DNA from: Chroococcidiopsis sp. TS-821
GTDB taxonomy: Bacteria > Cyanobacteriota > Cyanobacteriia > Cyanobacteriales > Chroococcidiopsidaceae
NCBI RefSeq assembly: GCF_002939305.1
Contig: NZ_MVDI01000014.1
Span: 39,350 to 103,349, forward strand
Reading direction: 5' to 3'
Length of the DNA stretch: 64,000 nucleotides
The position numbers and the translations under genes were made by a program. Of this stretch, positions 37,631 through 47,141 are shown one piece after another; positions within the stretch are counted from its first letter, which is position 1, and the number at the start of each line of letters is the position of its first letter. The notes under the pieces were generated by a model. The model searched no databases, was not told the origin of the DNA, and worked only from the letters and a program-made list of their open reading frames with translations.

Positions 37631-38211
37631 GGAGAAGGAGACGGGCTAGCAGAAGGGGTATCGTTTTCAATTTTCCACTCAGCTAAATCGCGATTGACAC
37701 CATTTTGGAAATCTGAAGACACCAAGAGTAGATCTACATTACCGCTAGGGTTAGTTCCAGGATCGACTTGCGCGTATAAGAAATTACCAGTAAAGTCTGG
37801 ATTGCCTAAATTTAACTGATGCGTTTGCTGATTATTGAGCGTCACTGTGACCGTTGCTTGTGGTTTTGCTAAGCCGTAGTCTGCAAGTTGATTTGCAGGA
37901 ACTTGAATTGTGCGATCGCTTCTTCCTTGTACGAGTAAATCGAGTAAATAAGAAATTGACGCATCGCTTGCGGGAGTCTTTTCAGGCGATGTCATCACCC
38001 ATTGTTCATTATCTCGCTCAAAGTTTAATGTTTGTCCTTGAGTTTGAATATTTAACTCTTGTACTTGTTCTTGAGTAAACGCAAAAATTTGCTGTTCTCT
38101 TGCTTCTGCTTCCTGTCGCTGAGTCGCACCTCGAATTTCATAGAAATAAACGAAGCCTCCTAACCCAAGTGCCAAAAGTAGCAAAATCAAAGTGGTACGC
38201 TGTAGCTTCAT
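37627..38211 (-). CDS. DUF4340 protein, membrane anchored
   Basis: The 194-residue protein has one N-terminal membrane helix (LILLLLALGLGGFVYFYEI) followed by a periplasmic part. DFERDNEQWVMTSPEKTPA-like and LADYGLAKPQATVTVTLNN segments match the DUF4340 pattern that often accompanies GldG-like proteins. The C-terminus is Ser/Pro-rich. The open frame extends upstream through a repeat to 38304; the ATG at 38211 is preferred because it precedes the helix. It is downstream of the GldG-like gene and overlaps purU. Confidence 0.8.
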   Translation of the reverse strand: MKLQRTTLILLLLALGLGGFVYFYEIRGATQRQEAEAREQQIFAFTQEQVQELNIQTQGQTLNFERDNEQWVMTSPEKTPASDASISYLLDLLVQGRSDRTIQVPANQLADYGLAKPQATVTVTLNNQQTHQLNLGNPDFTGNFLYAQVDPGTNPSGNVDLLLVSSDFQNGVNRDLAEWKIENDTPSASPSPSP

Positions 38212-38233
38212 AGTACTATTTTCTCCCCTACCT

Positions 38234-38284
38234 CTCTGCTTCCTCTGCACCTCTGCTTCCTCTGCACCTTTGCTTCCTCTGCTT
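38234..38284. repeat. Three tandem 17-bp units between the GldG-like and DUF4340 genes
   Basis: CTCTGCTTCCTCTGCAC occurs at 38234-38250 and 38251-38267, and a diverged third copy at 38268-38284. It ends just before the stop of the GldG-like gene at 38286, and supplies most of the spurious upstream extension of the DUF4340 frame. Confidence 0.75.
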
Positions 38285-38285
38285 C

Positions 38286-39824
38286 TTACCTCCTGCGCCA
38301 CCATAAAAATACCGCTGAGGCGAAGCCAACGAGGGGAATTAATAACAGTGCAGTTAAACCTAAAACATTGGCTTGCTGTGCGGCTAAATTAATACGGCGG
38401 TTTCTTGGTTCTCTTGGACGAATGGATAGTGTTTCTTCGTCTTGCTTACTTAACCAACCTATCGAGTTGAGAAACACATCGCCGTTAAGTTGTTGCTCAA
38501 ATAATCCATCCACGGCAAAATTAGAATCACCAAAAATTACCAGTCTTGCTTCTTGCGACTCTCGATCGTTGACTTTACGGCTTAGTGCTGCACCGATTGT
38601 GAGTGGACCTCGAACATCGGTTTCTGGATTAAACTGCAATTGATCGCCCTGCAAATTACTTTCAGCCCAAGTTTGGGGATTTGTAATTAATAAAGGTGTC
38701 GCTTGCACTCCAGCAACTTCACTCAATTCGAGCGATCGCGCTTCACTAAAGAAAGAAATTCCATTATTAAAATCTTGCGTAATTGGATGTTCGCCATAAG
38801 TATCTACTACAGGAACCGCAGGACCAAAACCAATACTTGCACCAGCAGGATCGATCACTATGCGATTATCAAGAGTGACGCCCCAAGATTTCAATAAACT
38901 ATCTAGCCCTGGATTTGTATTTGGGTCAATCATTAAAAGTAAACTACCACCCGCATTAAGATAATCTGTTAAAGCCTTGACTTCTGGCGGAAATAATGGC
39001 TGCTTGGGACCTGCAACCACAATTATTGTGGCGTCTTGGGGAATCGTTGGGTTTTGGATTAAGTTGAGCGGTTCAGTTGTGTAGTTACGTTCTCCTAATG
39101 CAGTCAATGCTTGCGAGAGTCCACCTTGTTCTGCTGGAACAGGAAGTTCTCCGTGTCCTTGGAGGAAGTAAACTTTTGCAGTGCGATCGCTAATCACTTG
39201 CTGAATGCTATTCGTTAATCGCACTTCCGACAATCGTTGTTCATTATTAACAACTTGCACTAACCGCCGCTGTTGTCCTGCTTCGAGATGAACTTCGCCA
39301 AATTGTTTGACACCAAATCTTTCGGCTAATCCTCTTTGGACTTGCGGATCGATATACTCAAAGCTAAATTGCGGATTTTGCCGACGATAATTTTCTAGCA
39401 ATTCGCGATCTTGCTGGTCTTGGTTGCGGTCAAAAATCCACACTTTCACAGGTTGCGACAAATTTCGTACAACTTGCTGTGATTGAGGTGCTAAGGTAAA
39501 TAGCTGTGCCTCGGTAAAGTCACGCCGCACAGGGTAGCGCACAGCCAAGAAATTAATCAACCCCAAAAGTGCCAATACAGAAAGTGTAGCAATCAGCGCA
39601 TTCGTTCCCGCCTGAGTCGATCGCCGACTCCACCAACGATTTTGATTTGCACTCCATATCAACCACAATCCAGTAATAACAACACCAGCAACAATTAACC
39701 CCAACGGTACTGGTTCCCAATCATTCGATACCAATCCAGCCGTCAACCCAGCGACAAAAAGGATTGGACCAAGCCAAAACAAATACTTCCAATACTTGTA
39801 ATTTCTTCTCGCAATAGACTTCAT
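38286..39824 (-). CDS. GldG-like ABC-system membrane protein
   Basis: The 512-residue protein has two membrane helices near the N-terminus (about 14-58), another at about 75-97 (IATLSVLALLGLINFLAV), and one at the C-terminus (LGLTALLLIPLVGFASAVFLWWRRR). The periplasmic part contains RRDFTEAQLFTLAPQSQQVVRNL and VYFLQGHGELP, hallmarks of the GldG/uncharacterised ABC-type family. In Bacteroidetes GldG and GldF accompany gliding, while in cyanobacteria the role is unknown. It is part of a minus-strand operon with the ATPase and permease upstream. Confidence 0.87.
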   Translation of the reverse strand: MKSIARRNYKYWKYLFWLGPILFVAGLTAGLVSNDWEPVPLGLIVAGVVITGLWLIWSANQNRWWSRRSTQAGTNALIATLSVLALLGLINFLAVRYPVRRDFTEAQLFTLAPQSQQVVRNLSQPVKVWIFDRNQDQQDRELLENYRRQNPQFSFEYIDPQVQRGLAERFGVKQFGEVHLEAGQQRRLVQVVNNEQRLSEVRLTNSIQQVISDRTAKVYFLQGHGELPVPAEQGGLSQALTALGERNYTTEPLNLIQNPTIPQDATIIVVAGPKQPLFPPEVKALTDYLNAGGSLLLMIDPNTNPGLDSLLKSWGVTLDNRIVIDPAGASIGFGPAVPVVDTYGEHPITQDFNNGISFFSEARSLELSEVAGVQATPLLITNPQTWAESNLQGDQLQFNPETDVRGPLTIGAALSRKVNDRESQEARLVIFGDSNFAVDGLFEQQLNGDVFLNSIGWLSKQDEETLSIRPREPRNRRINLAAQQANVLGLTALLLIPLVGFASAVFLWWRRR

Positions 39825-39931
39825 ATACAGCGATCCTAAATTTTTTGGGTAAATATCTCTCCCTATCTCTTTCCTTTGCGTTCCTTGTACCTTTGTGGTT
39901 TTCTCAAAAGGTTTACAACTCGAAGCTAAAG

Positions 39932-40744
39932 TTAAGAACGTTGAAAGCGCAATGCATCAATAGATTGAGCAGTCAGGAAAATCCCTAAAAAAATGTAACT
40001 TGCAAAAACAACAATACTACCTGAGTCAAAAATACCTTGAACCAAATTATTAAAATGTCGCAGCAACGAAAGATGACCTAAGACTTCTCCCATTGGACCA
40101 CTAAATGCTCGCGCTACGGTATCAATCACCCAGAGAAACAAAATTAAAGCAAACGTCAGAACAGCGGCAAGTAAGGTACTATCTGTTAGTGAAGAGATAA
40201 ACATTCCTAAGGACAACACGCTAGCTGCTAACAGAATTAAACCCAAGTGTCCTAATAGCGGAACAGCAGGTGGTACCGGAGGATTTGCGGCGCTTAGCGC
40301 GATCGCTTGATACGCTAATAACGGTAAAATCATCGCCACAAAAAACGTGAGTACCCCTAATAACTTAGCGACAGCAACAGCCCAATTTGTCACAGGTGAC
40401 GTCGCGAGTAACTCTAAAGTGCCGCGTTTGCGTTCTTCTGCATACAAACCCATCGAAAGAATCGGTAACACAAACAACGCCAGCGAACCCATAATCCCTA
40501 AAAAAGCGCGTAAAAATTCATAAGCGACATCAATCGGTTGTGGAGATATACCAATCTGCTGCGCTTGTAAATCGGCTTGCGCCGCCAAGGAAACATATCC
40601 TTGCGGACCTAGTAAAATAACCACAAAAAAGAAACCCGATAATAGCCAGAAAATTCCGGCGATCGCATAAGCTAAAGGCGATGCAAAGTAACTTTGTAAC
40701 TCTTTGCGATAAATTGCTGCAATATTAGCCCAAATCAGTTTCAT
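39932..40744 (-). CDS. ABC-2 type permease (GldF-like)
   Basis: The 270-residue protein has about six hydrophobic segments, with an early KELQSYFASPLAYAIAGIFWLLSGFFF and AEERKRGTLELLATSPVTNW, which is the conserved region of ABC-2 permeases facing the ATPase. Its ATG overlaps the stop of the ATPase gene by four bases (40741-40744), so both are translated together. The product partners the ATPase to its right and the GldG-like protein to its left. Confidence 0.9.
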   Translation of the reverse strand: MKLIWANIAAIYRKELQSYFASPLAYAIAGIFWLLSGFFFVVILLGPQGYVSLAAQADLQAQQIGISPQPIDVAYEFLRAFLGIMGSLALFVLPILSMGLYAEERKRGTLELLATSPVTNWAVAVAKLLGVLTFFVAMILPLLAYQAIALSAANPPVPPAVPLLGHLGLILLAASVLSLGMFISSLTDSTLLAAVLTFALILFLWVIDTVARAFSGPMGEVLGHLSLLRHFNNLVQGIFDSGSIVVFASYIFLGIFLTAQSIDALRFQRS

Positions 40745-41736
40745 CGCGCTACCTCTTCTTTCTGCTTCTCGGTGGCGTTCGCATTGTCTTCTAGTGTCTC
40801 TTGAGTCGTTAAACGCAAAAACACGTCTTCTAGACTCGCCCGCGTGCGCCGCATTTCATGAACGCCAATTCCCATACTTACTAAAGCAGCAATAATCTCT
40901 TTTCCAGGTTCAATTCCAGGTTCGGATACGACACGCAACACAGCCCGATCTGCGGGGATGTCTGTTGTTGTCACGGGCTCAACAACTCGTACTCCTGACA
41001 CTCGTTGTATTTGCTGTTGTGCAGCAGTTGAACTTCCTTCAATTTCTAATTCATAGCCAGAACCACCAGCTAAACTTGCTTCGAGATTATCTGGTGTATT
41101 TGTCGCCACAACTTTTCCGCGGTTAATAATTGTGACGCGGTTGCACGTCATACTCACTTCCGGCAAGATATGCGTAGATAGGATAATCGTATGCGTTCCT
41201 GCTAAGCTTTTGATCAGATTGCGGACATCAATAATTTGTCGCGGGTCGAGTCCGACGGTTGGTTCGTCGAGAATAATCGCAGGAGGATCGTGAACGATCG
41301 CTTGCGCAATTCCCACGCGTTGGCGAAAACCTTTAGAAAGCTTGCGAATCAATACACGACGTTTTTCTTGTAAATTGCAGCGTTTTAGTGCAGCGTCTAC
41401 TTTTGCTGCGCGATCGCCTGCAGGAACACCTTTAAGTCGCGTCACAAAGTACAAAAATGCTTCAACAGTCATTTCAGGATACAACGGTGGCGTTTCTGGC
41501 AAGTAACCAATGCGCTGACGTACCGCTAAGGAATTTTCGTGAACGTCATAGCCTGCAATTTTGGCACTTCCACTCGTCGCTGGGAGATATCCAGTCAAAA
41601 TCCGCATTGTCGTGGTTTTCCCCGCGCCATTTGGTCCTAGAAACCCAACAATTTCACCAGGTTCGACACTAAAGGTGACATCTTGGATTGCTGGCGTAGA
41701 TCCATAAACTTTACTTAAATGCTCAACTGAAATCAT
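40741..41736 (-). CDS. ABC transporter ATP-binding protein (GldA-like)
   Basis: The 331-residue ATPase has Walker A GPNGAGKTTTM (about 34-44), the Q-loop region RQRIGYLPETPPLYPEMTV, the signature LSKGFRQRVGIAQAI and Walker B AIILDEPTVGLDP, then a His-loop region (LSTHILPE). The C-terminal 90 residues are a regulatory extension common in this subfamily. It is the first gene of the operon that continues with a permease, a GldG-like protein, a DUF4340 protein and purU. Confidence 0.93.
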   Translation of the reverse strand: MISVEHLSKVYGSTPAIQDVTFSVEPGEIVGFLGPNGAGKTTTMRILTGYLPATSGSAKIAGYDVHENSLAVRQRIGYLPETPPLYPEMTVEAFLYFVTRLKGVPAGDRAAKVDAALKRCNLQEKRRVLIRKLSKGFRQRVGIAQAIVHDPPAIILDEPTVGLDPRQIIDVRNLIKSLAGTHTIILSTHILPEVSMTCNRVTIINRGKVVATNTPDNLEASLAGGSGYELEIEGSSTAAQQQIQRVSGVRVVEPVTTTDIPADRAVLRVVSEPGIEPGKEIIAALVSMGIGVHEMRRTRASLEDVFLRLTTQETLEDNANATEKQKEEVAR

Positions 41737-41803
41737 CGTTTTGCAGCGGATTTAGTTTGAGACTCTATATTAAACCACCATGTGTTCTAGCATAAAAAGA
41801 GAG

Positions 41804-41831
41804 TGGTTAGTGATTAGTAGTTAGTGGTTAA
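41804..41831. repeat. GTTAGTGATTAG-type intergenic repeat
   Basis: Successive GTGGTTAGTGATTAGTAGTTAGTGGTTA units lead directly into the following gene. Similar units occur at 51849-51892, where they form an inverted repeat, and loosely around 45196-45243. Confidence 0.5.
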
Positions 41832-42414
41832 CACCTCGGAATATTGGGAACAGCGATATCGAGAAGGAACAACGCGTTGGGATTTAGGACAAGCAGCACC
41901 AGCGTTTATTAGTTTATTGCAGTCACATTCTTTACTACCAGGAAAGGCAGCAGTTTTAGGTAGTGGTCGCGGGTATGATGCGATCGCGTTTGCGCAATAT
42001 GGCTTTGATGTCATTGGTTTTGATTTTGCACCCGCTGCGATCGCCGAAGCTACTGCAATCGCTCAAACAAATGGCTGTTCAGCAAAATTTTTAAAACGTA
42101 ACATTTTTGACTTACCTAACGAATTTTTCCAATATTTTCACTATGTTATTGAGCACACTTGTTTTTGTGCAATCAATCCACAACAGCGACAAGAATATGT
42201 AAAAGTTGTAAAAGAAATCCTACAACCACGAGGTGAACTCATAGCAATCTTTTTTACGCATTCTCGCCCTGGTGGGCCGCCTTTTGGCGTGAGTCCAGAG
42301 GAAATTGAACAGTATTTTGAGGCAGATTTTGAAATTTTGAAGTTACAGCCAATTGCTAATTCTGTACCAGCACGTCAAGGCGAAGAACATTTCGGACACT
42401 TTCGCTTAATATAA
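41824..42414 (+). CDS. TPMT-like SAM-dependent methyltransferase
   Basis: The 196-residue protein starts EYWEQRYREGTTRWDLGQ, the characteristic opening of the thiopurine-methyltransferase-like group. It has a SAM loop VLGSGRGYDAIAFA (about 44-57), FDVIGFDFAPAAI, and the HTCFCAINPQQRQEYVKVVKEIL segment. The start is a GTG at 41824 inside the repeat; I see no better start upstream because of a stop. The group methylates sulphur, selenium, tellurium or halide compounds; the substrate here is unknown. Confidence 0.82.
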   Translation: MVNTSEYWEQRYREGTTRWDLGQAAPAFISLLQSHSLLPGKAAVLGSGRGYDAIAFAQYGFDVIGFDFAPAAIAEATAIAQTNGCSAKFLKRNIFDLPNEFFQYFHYVIEHTCFCAINPQQRQEYVKVVKEILQPRGELIAIFFTHSRPGGPPFGVSPEEIEQYFEADFEILKLQPIANSVPARQGEEHFGHFRLI

Positions 42415-42813
42415 AAACAGCTTGGTGATTGAACCCGTAGCAACACTAACAAAACCCATCTTGTTTTTCAAACCTTTTTGTTAGTCTACATGGCTAGCAC
42501 TAAATTATGAAGTTGCAAACACTACTACGCTATCTTCATTATTTTAGTACGCACCTCGTAAACCAGCGCAATAATCCTAATGTGGTTGTACTTTGCCCAA
42601 TTCGGTGACTCACACTACCTACTGCAAAATAGCTAGCACAGCTTAACATACATACAATGACGGGGGGAAAGAACGCACTGCGCAGGCTCCTCTGCTACCC
42701 AAACATCGCAACTTTTAAGATAAAAGATATAAGACCTCTCATTTGGCAGTAGATCTGTGCGTCAAAAGTGGTAACAGTAGATTTAAGAACATTAAAAAAG
42801 GCATCGAAACTAC
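42415..42813. other. Intergenic region with no recognisable feature
   Basis: The stretch lies before the HEAT-repeat gene and has no open frame worth calling and no tRNA. It contains a GC-rich patch near 42661-42700 in an otherwise AT-rich context that I cannot interpret. Confidence 0.35.
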
Positions 42814-43488
42814 ATGGCAAACTCTAGCCTAGAAGAAATTTCTGCACAATTAGAAAGTCCAAATTCGCGCGATCGCATGTTGGCGCTTGCTGCGTTGCGT
42901 GACGTTCCCGCCACAGATGCTGTACCACTCATTAAAAAAGTCCTAGGAGATGAAATTCTGCAAATTCGCTCGATGGCTGTATTCGCATTGGGAATTAAGC
43001 CAACAGATGAGTGCTATCCGATCCTAGTCGAACTTTTAGAAACCGATCCTGATTACGGAATTCGTGCAGACGCAGCGGGGGCGTTAGGTTATTTGGGCGA
43101 CCTAAGAGCGTTTGAACCTTTGGTACGCGCCTTCTATGAAGATACTGAGTGGTTGGTTCGCTTTAGCGCAGCAGTATCGTTGGGAAACTTAAAAGATCCT
43201 CGCGCGCATGAAGTTCTACTACAAGCATTAGAAAGTGATGAAGTTGTACTGCAGCAAGCTGCGATCGCCGCTTTAGGTGAAATCAAGGACATTAACTCGG
43301 TCGATCGAATTCTGCGTTTTGCCCAGTCAGAAGACTGGTTAACAAGACAGCGCCTTGCTGAAGCATTGAGTCAATTACCGAGTGACAAAAGCGTATCTGC
43401 ATTAAAATATTTGGAAAAAGACAGCCATCCGAATGTTGCTGCTGCAGCAAAAATTGCTTTAGAACGTCTAAACCAAGCTTCCACCTAA
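42814..43488 (+). CDS. HEAT-repeat (PBS-lyase-like) protein, NblB-like
   Basis: The 224-residue protein consists almost entirely of short helical repeats of about 30 residues (ALGIKPTDECYPILVELL, ADAAGALGYLGDLRAFEPLV, SAAVSLGNLKDPRAHEVLL, QAAIAALGEIKDINSVDRIL). This is the PBS-lyase HEAT repeat pattern found in CpcE/CpcF and NblB-type proteins. With the CpcS lyase gene 62 bases downstream, a role in attaching or removing bilin chromophores from phycobiliproteins is likely. The family is broad, so the gene name is not claimed. Confidence 0.8.
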   Translation: MANSSLEEISAQLESPNSRDRMLALAALRDVPATDAVPLIKKVLGDEILQIRSMAVFALGIKPTDECYPILVELLETDPDYGIRADAAGALGYLGDLRAFEPLVRAFYEDTEWLVRFSAAVSLGNLKDPRAHEVLLQALESDEVVLQQAAIAALGEIKDINSVDRILRFAQSEDWLTRQRLAEALSQLPSDKSVSALKYLEKDSHPNVAAAAKIALERLNQAST

Positions 43489-43550
43489 AATTTGAAACAA
43501 TCAAGCAAGCTGCTAACTTAAGATAGTAGGGTTAAATGCAGGATAAATTA

Positions 43551-44114
43551 ATGGATATTCAAGAATTTTTTGAGCAAAGTGCCGGTAAATGGTTTTCACA
43601 CCGCACAAGTCATCACTTGGCTTTTAAACAATCTGAGTCAGGAAAATCTGACATTACCATTGAAACACTACCAAAAGACCATCCAGAAGTTATTAAACTC
43701 TGCGAACAATATGAAATTGACCCCACACAAGCTAGCTGTGGTGCGCGCGTTAGCTGGAATGGCACGATGGAATGGGATGAAGAAAAGCACGTTGGTTCTA
43801 CAGTGTTAGTCTCAGTTCCCGATCCAGAAAATCCTCAAGAAGGTAAGTTGCTGCGAGAAATTGGTTATGCGGAAAAAGTTCCCGTTGCAGGACGCTATAT
43901 TATGGGTAGCGACGGCGCGTTAACCTTAATTACAGAATACGAAACGATGTCTTCTGAAGAACGCCTGTGGTTTGCTAGCCCTAATTTACGAATGCGCGTT
44001 AGTGTTTTAAAGCGCTTTGGTGGCTTTAGTATGGCTTCGTTTACTTCTGAGATTCGCATGGGTGTTGCCAAACCGGCTTCTCAAGAAACTGAAACATCGA
44101 GCGCATCGACATGA
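43551..44114 (+). CDS. cpcS: CpcS/CpeS-family phycobiliprotein lyase
   Basis: It attaches phycocyanobilin to a cysteine of phycobiliprotein beta subunits. The opening [20 protein letters not shown] and the later [14 protein letters not shown] and [17 protein letters not shown] are diagnostic of the CpcS lipocalin-like fold. At about 187 residues it is the normal length. The frame extends back to 43536, but an AGGA lies about seven bases before the ATG at 43551, and the family begins with MDI/MNI-FFEQS. It is in tandem with the HEAT-repeat gene. Calling the exact paralogue (CpcS versus CpeS) is from memory. Confidence 0.88.
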   Translation: MDIQEFFEQSAGKWFSHRTSHHLAFKQSESGKSDITIETLPKDHPEVIKLCEQYEIDPTQASCGARVSWNGTMEWDEEKHVGSTVLVSVPDPENPQEGKLLREIGYAEKVPVAGRYIMGSDGALTLITEYETMSSEERLWFASPNLRMRVSVLKRFGGFSMASFTSEIRMGVAKPASQETETSSAST

Positions 44115-44266
44115 AGCTTGCTGACTGAATCTGCAGCATAGGCTGTATAGACAAGGTTAGTGCTACCGTACAGGAACTCTTAGTTTAGCCAACTAATTGA
44201 TTTAGATATCTAATGAAACGAAGGCAATGGGCTAAAATCTAGGGGTTCGTCAAAGCTGGTGGCATA

Positions 44267-45124
44267 ATGAAGGATCTAAAAGAAATTTTAGCGATCGCGC
44301 GTTCCGTAGGCTGGGGAGCATCGTATTTACTACGCTCTTATTACCAAGCTGACATCAATGAAGGTAATCTAGAAGTCAAAGATAAAAAAGATGGTCCTGT
44401 AACTTCAGCAGACCTTGCAGTTAATCACTACATTTTAGATAAGCTCAAGAGCGCGTTAGGAGATGAAGAATTTGCTTATATGAGCGAAGAAACCTATAAA
44501 TTGCAATCTCCTGAGTATTTTAATAAACCTTGGGTTTGGATTATCGATCCCTTAGACGGAACGCGTGACTTTATAGACAAAACCGGTGAATATGCAATTC
44601 ACATTGCTTTAGTTCAAGACAAACGCCCCGTGCTAGCAATTGTTGCGTGTCCAGAGTTAGAAAAACAGTACTATGCAACGCTTGGTGGTGGAACGTTTGC
44701 CGAAACTCGTGATGGCGCACTCACGCCGATTAAAGTTTCAGATCGCAAGCAAGTTGAAGATTTAACCTTAGTTGTGAGCCGCACACACCGCGATCAACGC
44801 TTCAATCAACTCTTAGAACATCTTCCCTGCAAAAAACAAAAATTTGTCGGTAGTGTTGGCTGCAAAATTGCCACAATTGTCGAACAAGAAGCCGACGTTT
44901 ATATTTCGCTTTCTGGTAAGTCTGCACCAAAAGATTGGGATATGGCTGCACCAGAATTAATTCTCACGGAAGCTGGCGGACAGTTTACCCACTTTAATGG
45001 CAATCCTCTGCAATACAACACAGGAGATGTGAATCAGTGGGGAGGTTTAATGGCAAGTAACGGTCATTGTCACGCTCAACTCTGTCAAGAAGCTGAAAAA
45101 ATTCTAGCGCAGATAGATAGTTGA
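44267..45124 (+). CDS. 3'(2'),5'-bisphosphate nucleotidase / inositol monophosphatase-family protein (CysQ-like)
   Basis: This Mg-dependent phosphatase of 285 residues shows GPVTSADLAVNHYI, the metal site WIIDPLDGTRDFI (about 94-106), and DWDMAAPELILTEAGG (about 220-235), the three standard motifs of the family. The DGTRDF form is usual for CysQ-type enzymes that remove 3'-phosphate from PAP during sulphate assimilation. Some family members act on fructose-1,6-bisphosphate or inositol phosphates, so substrate is not certain. It is a single gene with a clear upstream spacer. Confidence 0.87.
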   Translation: MKDLKEILAIARSVGWGASYLLRSYYQADINEGNLEVKDKKDGPVTSADLAVNHYILDKLKSALGDEEFAYMSEETYKLQSPEYFNKPWVWIIDPLDGTRDFIDKTGEYAIHIALVQDKRPVLAIVACPELEKQYYATLGGGTFAETRDGALTPIKVSDRKQVEDLTLVVSRTHRDQRFNQLLEHLPCKKQKFVGSVGCKIATIVEQEADVYISLSGKSAPKDWDMAAPELILTEAGGQFTHFNGNPLQYNTGDVNQWGGLMASNGHCHAQLCQEAEKILAQIDS

Positions 45125-45325
45125 CTAGTTACACAAAAAGTACTTAAGGATTTGCGTTGAGTTGCGTACATCCGGTTGGGGTTGCTAATTGTTCGTGGTT
45201 AATGAAAGATTTATTCTTTGCCCTTAGCCATTAGCGATTAGTCAACTTTTTGTGGCATTTACACAACATTTAGAATCGCTGTAGTATGTAAGTACTAATA
45301 GTGGGTAGAAGCCTCTGAAATAACC

Positions 45326-46099
45326 ATGTCAGAAATTACCCTCAAAGAATTAGGTGTAGCATTGCCCCCTACTCAAGATGAACTGCCTTGCGATGACGGT
45401 ATTCCTATGGAAACCCAACGGCATAAAGCGCAAATGAATTTACTCATTAATAGCTTATTGCCTTGGCTCGACAAGCGATCGGATGGTTACGCAAGTGGCA
45501 ATATGTTCGTCTACTTTAGTCTGGCACAAGTACGCAATCAAGACTTTAGAGGACCAGACTTTTTTGCCGTGTTAGGAGTACCGAAAAAGGAACGCAAAAG
45601 TTGGGTAGTTTGGGAAGAAGGAAAAGCCCCAGATGTTGTCATTGAGTTGCTTTCTGCAAGTACTGCACAAGCAGATAAAAATGAAAAGAAGTTAATTTAT
45701 CAAAATCAACTACGCATACCAGAATATTTTTGGTTCGATCCATTTAATCCTGATGACTGGGCTGGGTTTTTCTTACAGCACGGAGTTTATCAACCTATTA
45801 TGCCTAATGCTCAAAACCAATTAGTTAGTCAAACTCTTGGTTTAGCATTACAACGTTGGCATGGTACATACGAAGGTATAGAAGCAACTTGGCTACGCTG
45901 GGCGACTTTAGAGGGAGAATTGTTACCCACTTTTGAAGAACAAGAACGTCAACGTGCTGAACAAGAACGTCAACGCGCCGAACAAGTGCAGTCTTTGTTG
46001 CAGCAGACTATTCGGAACCTGCTACAAGAAGGAATGACTGTAGAACAAGTTGCTAAATTAACAGGTTTATCACAGGTGCAAATAGAGCAGTTGAGATAA
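45326..46099 (+). CDS. Uma2-family (DUF820) putative endonuclease
   Basis: The 257-residue protein has the PD-(D/E)xK-like core of the family: NMFVYFS, then GPDFFAVLGVP, WVVWEEGKAPDVVIELLSAST (catalytic-type D and E region) and PEYFWFDP. The C-terminus is a repeated coiled coil (EERQRAEQERQRAEQ-like) and a short helix-turn-helix-like tail. The family is greatly expanded in cyanobacteria and of unknown function. It is followed by the TTACCC-type hairpin repeat. Confidence 0.85.
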   Translation: MSEITLKELGVALPPTQDELPCDDGIPMETQRHKAQMNLLINSLLPWLDKRSDGYASGNMFVYFSLAQVRNQDFRGPDFFAVLGVPKKERKSWVVWEEGKAPDVVIELLSASTAQADKNEKKLIYQNQLRIPEYFWFDPFNPDDWAGFFLQHGVYQPIMPNAQNQLVSQTLGLALQRWHGTYEGIEATWLRWATLEGELLPTFEEQERQRAEQERQRAEQVQSLLQQTIRNLLQEGMTVEQVAKLTGLSQVQIEQLR

Positions 46100-46105
46100 A
46101 CAAAA

Positions 46106-46163
46106 CTGGTAATTGGTAACTGGCAATTGGCAACAATCCTATCACCCATTACCTATTACCTAT
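46106..46163. repeat. Hairpin-forming TTACCC-type intergenic repeat
   Basis: Left arm ACTGGTAATTGGTAACTGG and right arm CCCATTACCTATTACCTA can pair imperfectly. It lies between the Uma2 gene and the convergent gene ending at 46212, and probably serves as a shared transcription end. Confidence 0.5.
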
Positions 46164-46211
46164 TATTCAATCTCAACAGATATACTTTACTAATTTTGTC
46201 CACTTACAACT

Positions 46212-47099
46212 TTAAATTTCAGCAACTGCTCGTTCAATCAAGCGACGTGCTAACGTTTGCGTACCGGTGTGTTCGTAGTAGTTTGTTGCGACATCGAGAA
46301 AGGCTGCAAGATAGTCGAGTTTATCGTCAGTAACTTCGATTGCTTGTCGAAGATTATTAACCACTTTTTGTGGTGTAAGATCTCTTGAAGAGACAAGACC
46401 GCTCATCCAACCTTTGACCGAGTCAAAACTTTCATTGATAAAAAGTAGTTTATTGAGAGAAGTCACGCCAGGTATTGCATCACTGATTCGTTGGAAAGTT
46501 ACATTTTTTTCTAACTCGTTGGGGCTTGTGTTGTTGAGAACTGATTGTGCTTTGAGAATAAAATCTGGTCCTAAGGGAATCAAGCCATCGACACAAACTA
46601 AAGCAACCATGCGCATTAACGATTCGCCGCTGTAGTCGGCTAAAGATGCAACAAAATCACCAATACTGTCTCCAGGAATACCGTTAATGTAGCAAAATGC
46701 AACTAATTCTGCGACTAATTTGAGACTTAAATCGATGGTTTGTGCTTTATCAGCTTTGGGAGTCAGGCGATTTAAGAATCCTAATAGTGGAATTCTTTCT
46801 CCTACTTTGTTGGCTAATGCAGCTGTACCAAGCGCCACATCCGTACTGTCTACAGTTTGATACAACCACATGGCGCGTTGGTAGCCTTGCGAGCGATCGT
46901 TGTAGAGATAAATTGCGCGTTCGCCAATTTGTTGAATTAAGTCTTCATCAGTTTCACCGGTCACAACACGAATGGTGTTTTCAAATCCGGTAATATTTTG
47001 CCATTGACCTGGAATGACAAAATCGAGCGATCGCAGCATCGAAACGGTTAAGTTATTAGTTGGCAGATCGTCAACCAACTTTTGGATAGGTTTGCTCAT
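46212..47099 (-). CDS. Conserved cyanobacterial protein of unknown function
   Basis: The 295-residue protein is mostly helical and soluble, with a hydrophobic patch near 125-150 (LSLKLVAELVAFCYINGIPG) that is too polar at its ends to be a clear membrane helix. No known motif was seen. A CAGGAG lies about six bases before the ATG, a good ribosome binding site for this start. It is followed at a 42-base gap by the upstream lipoprotein gene on the same strand, which may be cotranscribed with it. Confidence 0.65.
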   Translation of the reverse strand: MSKPIQKLVDDLPTNNLTVSMLRSLDFVIPGQWQNITGFENTIRVVTGETDEDLIQQIGERAIYLYNDRSQGYQRAMWLYQTVDSTDVALGTAALANKVGERIPLLGFLNRLTPKADKAQTIDLSLKLVAELVAFCYINGIPGDSIGDFVASLADYSGESLMRMVALVCVDGLIPLGPDFILKAQSVLNNTSPNELEKNVTFQRISDAIPGVTSLNKLLFINESFDSVKGWMSGLVSSRDLTPQKVVNNLRQAIEVTDDKLDYLAAFLDVATNYYEHTGTQTLARRLIERAVAEI

Positions 47100-47141
47100 G
47101 TCAAGCTCCTGTATTCAAAATTGTTTTAGTCTGAGATATGA

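Noticed and set aside
38211..38304. An upstream extension of the DUF4340 protein
   Set aside because: It is encoded by tandem 17-bp repeats; the membrane helix starts at the ATG at 38211.
42661..42700. A GC-rich patch that could be a small RNA
   Set aside because: No hairpin with a T-run and no conserved block that I recognise.
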